Of a DNA stretch of 64,000 bases, positions 60,007 through 64,000 are shown in pieces. A model generated the notes under the pieces. It was not told the origin of the DNA, did no database searches, and saw only the letters and a list, made by a program, of their open reading frames with translations. Numbering within the stretch: position 1 is the first letter of the stretch; each line of letters begins with the position of its first letter. The position numbers and the translations under genes are program-made. This DNA is from Flavobacteriaceae bacterium (lineage in GTDB: Bacteria > Bacteroidota > Bacteroidia > Flavobacteriales > Flavobacteriaceae): contig JAQWGN010000017.1 in the NCBI GenBank assembly GCA_029238215.1, forward strand, positions 1 through 64,000. Reading direction: 5' to 3'.

Positions 60007-60425
60007 CAAAACCCGAACAAAAACAACTTCGATACGATTCTGCATACATGCGAATGGCCGCGGAATGGGCGCAACTTTCTCATTGTGATCGAAAAAAAGT
60101 AGGGGCACTTATTGTAAAAGACCGGATGATAATTTCGGATGGATACAACGGAACACCCACTGGCTTTGAAAATGCTTGTGAAGACGAAGCGCACTACACC
60201 AAGTGGTATGTGCTACATGCCGAAGCAAATGCAATTATGAAAGTGGCCTCATCCACGCAATCTTGCGCTGGAGCAACTTTGTATATAACACTATCGCCAT
60301 GCAAAGAGTGTAGTAAGTTAATCCATCAAGCTGGAATAACACGCGTCGTTTACGCAAAGGCCTATAAAGACACTTCTGGATTGGATTTTTTACAACGTGC
60401 AGGAGTTGCGTTAGTGGCGCTTTAG
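60003..60425 (+). CDS. dCMP/cytidine deaminase family protein
   Basis: CDRKKVGALIVKDRMIISDGYNGTPTGFENACED, LHAEANAIMKVA, TLYITLSPCKECSKLIHQAGITRVVY. Confidence 0.95.
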   Translation: MTKPEQKQLRYDSAYMRMAAEWAQLSHCDRKKVGALIVKDRMIISDGYNGTPTGFENACEDEAHYTKWYVLHAEANAIMKVASSTQSCAGATLYITLSPCKECSKLIHQAGITRVVYAKAYKDTSGLDFLQRAGVALVAL

Positions 60426-60433
60426 CAGCCGCA

Positions 60434-60628
60434 CTATTTTACTTTTTGTTTTATTTTGAGGGCTAGTTGTAATATTATTAGCAATATTATTGCACACAAA
60501 CTGGCTCCAACGCCAACAACAGCAGCAAAACTATCTCCCATTAAAGGTGCTTCAAAATCGACATGCAGCACATTAAAAACAAGCAGACTTGCCGAAAGAG
60601 CTAAAAATATATAAATAAGTAGTTTCAT
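60434..60628 (-). CDS. Small membrane protein, unknown function
   Basis: MKLLIYIFLALSASLLVFNVLHVDFEAPLMGDSFAAVVGVGASLCAIILLIILQLALKIKQKVK, two TM. Confidence 0.6.
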   Translation of the reverse strand: MKLLIYIFLALSASLLVFNVLHVDFEAPLMGDSFAAVVGVGASLCAIILLIILQLALKIKQKVK

Positions 60629-60816
60629 AAAATAAGGATTAACCTTAATTAAGAAGTGATTATAACGCCAAAATAAAGCATTACAAATATAGCAATGGAT
60701 GTTCAAATCACCTGTAAAAAGCTATTTTCTCTAAAAAGATGCTTTTTTTTTAAATTTAAATGGAATTTCAGATTCAAAACTTAATAATATTTTGTACTCT
60801 TGCGTAAATTATTATT

Positions 60817-61005
60817 ATGCAAGGAACAGTAAAATTTTTTAACGACTCTAAAGGATTCGGATTTATTACATCTGAGTCTGGAGAAGACGTTTTTGTACAC
60901 ATTAGTGCGTTGGACGGACTATCTATAAATGAAGGTGACAATGTTACATTTGAAATAGTAGATGGTAAAAGAGGAAAAGCGGCCAGCAATGTTCAACTAG
61001 CGTAA
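60817..61005 (+). CDS. Cold-shock protein
   Basis: [62 protein letters not shown]. Confidence 0.97.
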   Translation: MQGTVKFFNDSKGFGFITSESGEDVFVHISALDGLSINEGDNVTFEIVDGKRGKAASNVQLA

Positions 61006-61060
61006 GCTAGTTTACCAAGTTTAGAGCGGGTGTAGTTTGTTATGCCCGTTATTTTCGCCT

Positions 61061-61636
61061 CTATCCTACAAATAGTTGTTGGACATTTCCAGCAAATAGC
61101 TTTACGGCAATAGCCATAAGCACCACTCCAAAAACTTTTCGGATTATATTTATTCCCGAAATTCCTAACGCGTTTTCTATTCGCTTGGACGATTTCAATA
61201 CAATATATACAATTACGATGTTTATTACGATGGCTGCAATGATATTTGCTACGTCATATTCTGCTCGTAAGGAAAGTAAAGATGTTAGTGTCCCTGCACC
61301 TGCAATAAGCGGGAATGCTATGGGTACTACAGACGCTGTTTCGGCCGAATCATCCTTATATAGTTGAACTCCTAAAATCATTTCCAGCGCTAAAAAGAAA
61401 ATGATAAATGCACCTGCCACGGCAAAGGAATTCACATCAATGCCTATTAAGTGAAGGATACTTTCACCCAAAAATAAAAATCCTATCATAATAAGCCCTG
61501 CAACAAAGGATGCTTTTTCAGATTGAATACGCCCTACTTTTTGACGCAAGGCAATTATTACGGGGATACTTCCTATAATATCAATAACAGCAAACAGGAC
61601 CATGGTACAGGTGACAATCTCTTTTATTTCTAACAT
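61061..61636 (-). CDS. MarC family membrane protein
   Basis: FAVIDIIGSIPVIIALRQKVGR, VAGAFIIFFLALEMILG, VPIAFPLIAGAGTLTSLLSLRAEY, MAIAVKLFAGNVQQLF. Confidence 0.94.
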   Translation of the reverse strand: MLEIKEIVTCTMVLFAVIDIIGSIPVIIALRQKVGRIQSEKASFVAGLIMIGFLFLGESILHLIGIDVNSFAVAGAFIIFFLALEMILGVQLYKDDSAETASVVPIAFPLIAGAGTLTSLLSLRAEYDVANIIAAIVINIVIVYIVLKSSKRIENALGISGINIIRKVFGVVLMAIAVKLFAGNVQQLFVG

Positions 61637-61683
61637 GTATTAAATATACTTATTTTTTGAAACCAAAATTGTAGTTTCGTCAT

Positions 61684-62265
61684 ATGTTTCAATTGGGAAA
61701 AACACTGGTTTCGGAGCAGCTTTTTGACCAAGCATTTGCTTGTGATTTGGGCGCATGTAAAGGAGCCTGCTGTGTTGAAGGCGAAGCGGGGGCACCGCTA
61801 GAATTAGATGAAATTGACCGCCTCAAAGCCCAATGGAAAGAACTAATACCATTTCTAACGGAAAAGGGAGTACGTGCGATTGAATCGCAAGGAGTCGCGA
61901 CCCAAAATGCTTTTGACGAGTGGGAGACCCCTTTAATAGATGGTGCTGCGTGTGCATTTATTAATTATAATAAAAACGGAATTGCTCAATGCGGAATCGA
62001 ACAAGCCAATCGTGCAAACACAACGACTTTACAAAAACCCATTTCCTGTCATTTATATCCAATTCGTGTAAAACAGTACAGCGCATTCGTGGCCGTTAAT
62101 TATCATGAATGGTCTATATGTTCTTCGGGATGCTCGCTAGGAGAATCCCTAAAACTCCCTTTGTATCAATTTGTTCAACATGCGTTGGTTCGAAAATTTG
62201 GACAAGCGTGGTATGACGCTCTGCATGAGGCGGCATTAGAACATCAACAAAAACAGTCTTGTTAA
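61684..62265 (+). CDS. DUF3109 family Cys-rich protein
   Basis: FACDLGACKGACCVEGEAGAPLELDEIDRLK, ISCHLYPIRVKQYSAFVAVNYHEWSICSSGCSLG. Confidence 0.93.
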   Translation: MFQLGKTLVSEQLFDQAFACDLGACKGACCVEGEAGAPLELDEIDRLKAQWKELIPFLTEKGVRAIESQGVATQNAFDEWETPLIDGAACAFINYNKNGIAQCGIEQANRANTTTLQKPISCHLYPIRVKQYSAFVAVNYHEWSICSSGCSLGESLKLPLYQFVQHALVRKFGQAWYDALHEAALEHQQKQSC

Positions 62266-62467
62266 AAACATTCCCTTCCCATAAGATGGTTTTTAAAACC
62301 CTGACAAACAGTTAATTAAAAGAAGTGTTTTTTCTGCTTTTTGTAGGAAAACCCTGAGTTGTTGTTAAAAACTACATGGCATTGTGGAAAAGTATGGCTT
62401 TTATTTCTCCTTTATTTTTGGAACATTTGTAAGGCAATAAAACAGCCATAACCTTTAAATAAAATAT

Positions 62468-63454
62468 ATGTCAAATTCCGCCGAACCCATTCTGTCTGAA
62501 AACAAGAACAGATTTGTAATTTTCCCTATTGAACATCATGATATTTGGGAGTGGTACAAAAAGCAGGAAGCATGCTTTTGGACGGCTGAAGAAATCGATT
62601 TGCATCAAGATCTTACAGATTGGAATACGAAACTAACAGATGACGAAAGGTATTTTGTTAAACATATTCTGGCATTTTTTGCAGCATCTGACGGAATTGT
62701 AAATGAGAACTTAGCCGAGAATTTTGTTAATGAGGTTCAATACAGTGAAGCAAAGTTTTTCTACGGGTTTCAGATTATGATGGAAAATATTCATTCGGAA
62801 ACCTATTCGTTACTTATTGATACATATGTTAAAGACGAGGTCGAAAAGAACGACCTCTTCCAAGCCATTGAAGTTTTTCCGGCAATTAAGAAAAAGGCAG
62901 ATTGGGCCTTGAAATGGATTGATTCAGATTCATTTGCAGAGCGCCTTATTGCGTTCGCTGCAGTTGAAGGAATTTTCTTTTCGGGAGCATTTTGTTCAAT
63001 TTTCTGGCTTAAAAAACGGGGTCTTATGCCAGGCCTAACGTTTTCAAACGAATTAATTTCTCGCGACGAGGGAATGCACTGTGATTTTGCTGTTCACTTG
63101 CACAATACACACTTGGTAAATAAAGTGCCAACCGCGCGTATTCGTGAAATTATTTTAGATGCCCTAATCATCGAACGTGAATTTATTACAGAGTCCTTAC
63201 CTGTGAGTTTGATTGGAATGAATGCCAAACTTATGACTCAGTACTTGGAGTTTGTAACAGATCGCCTACTGCTAGAACTTGGCTTAGAAAAAGAGTTCAA
63301 TGTGACCAACCCATTTGATTTCATGGATATGATTTCACTTCAAGGAAAGACTAATTTCTTTGAAAAACGCGTTTCTGAATATCAAAAAGCGGGGGTTTTG
63401 AACCAAGAAACAAAAGAAGAATCAGAAAAGTACTCGTTCGGCGACGATTTCTAA
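62468..63454 (+). CDS. nrdB: Class I ribonucleotide reductase, beta subunit
   Basis: [97 protein letters not shown]. Confidence 0.97.
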   Translation: MSNSAEPILSENKNRFVIFPIEHHDIWEWYKKQEACFWTAEEIDLHQDLTDWNTKLTDDERYFVKHILAFFAASDGIVNENLAENFVNEVQYSEAKFFYGFQIMMENIHSETYSLLIDTYVKDEVEKNDLFQAIEVFPAIKKKADWALKWIDSDSFAERLIAFAAVEGIFFSGAFCSIFWLKKRGLMPGLTFSNELISRDEGMHCDFAVHLHNTHLVNKVPTARIREIILDALIIEREFITESLPVSLIGMNAKLMTQYLEFVTDRLLLELGLEKEFNVTNPFDFMDMISLQGKTNFFEKRVSEYQKAGVLNQETKEESEKYSFGDDF

Positions 63455-63535
63455 ACGACTCCGAATTATTGTACCAATGTTCGATGACCTATTGTGGTTT
63501 GTCGACAGCAACAACCATTTAAAACGTTAGTACAT

Positions 63536-64000
63536 ATGTATGTAGTAAAAAGAGACGGGCGAAAAGAGCCTATAATGTTTGATAAAATCACCGCTCGCGT
63601 TCGTAAACTATGTTACGGACTGAACGAGCTTGTTGACCCAGTTAGAGTAGCGATGCGTGTTATTGAAGGACTATACGACGGCGTTACTACGTCTGCATTG
63701 GATAGCCTTGCCGCAGAAACCGCTGCGAACATGACAACAACACACCCCGATTATGCGCAATTGGCAGCACGTATTTCTGTTTCTAACCTTCATAAAAATA
63801 CCAAAAAGTCGTTTGCGGATACCATGACCGACTTGTATACGTATGTAAACCCAAGAACCAAGAAAAAATCACCTTTATTATCGGATGAGGTATACAAAGT
63901 GATTAAAGACAATGCAGATTTGTTAGACTCAACCATTATTTATAACCGTGATTTCGGGTATGATTTTTTTGGGTTTAAAACACTCGAGCGTTCGTATCTA
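63536..64000 (+). CDS. nrdA: Class I ribonucleotide reductase, alpha subunit (N-terminal part, runs off window)
   Basis: My translation: [89 protein letters not shown]... (ATP-cone); open to window end. Confidence 0.95.
   Translation, partial: MYVVKRDGRKEPIMFDKITARVRKLCYGLNELVDPVRVAMRVIEGLYDGVTTSALDSLAAETAANMTTTHPDYAQLAARISVSNLHKNTKKSFADTMTDLYTYVNPRTKKKSPLLSDEVYKVIKDNADLLDSTIIYNRDFGYDFFGFKTLERSYL

Overview
The window is a compact, AT-rich chromosomal segment that looks like Bacteroidota/Flavobacteriaceae: T9SS type B C-terminal sorting domains, PorP/SprF, GldH, Bat operon, DUF5689, and TAnnTTTG-type -7 boxes. Most of it is housekeeping: recA, trpS, pheS, gpsA, dprA, the yicC-gmk-nadD group, moxR-DUF58-bat, a nearly complete heme pathway cluster, and nrdB with the start of nrdA. 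The accessory part is the first ~2.3 kb. It holds a 5'-truncated tRNA (CAT anticodon) with tyrosine-recombinase core geometry, flanked on both sides by TTGGCAAC-type direct repeats. It also holds a two-domain FISUMP protein with a tail-fibre-like linker, and a start-less gene remnant that abuts the stop codon of a ~2000-aa T9SS adhesin. This reads as a composite or decayed integration site. Other points of interest are an ~880-bp ORF-free region with structured hairpins, apparently leaderless promoters whose -7 box is mis-called as coding N-termini, recurrent 4-nt palindromic stop-stop overlaps, and a tandem duplication in a second T9SS protein. I found no clear new defence or biosynthetic system. 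All family calls come from reading the protein sequences; no searches were run.
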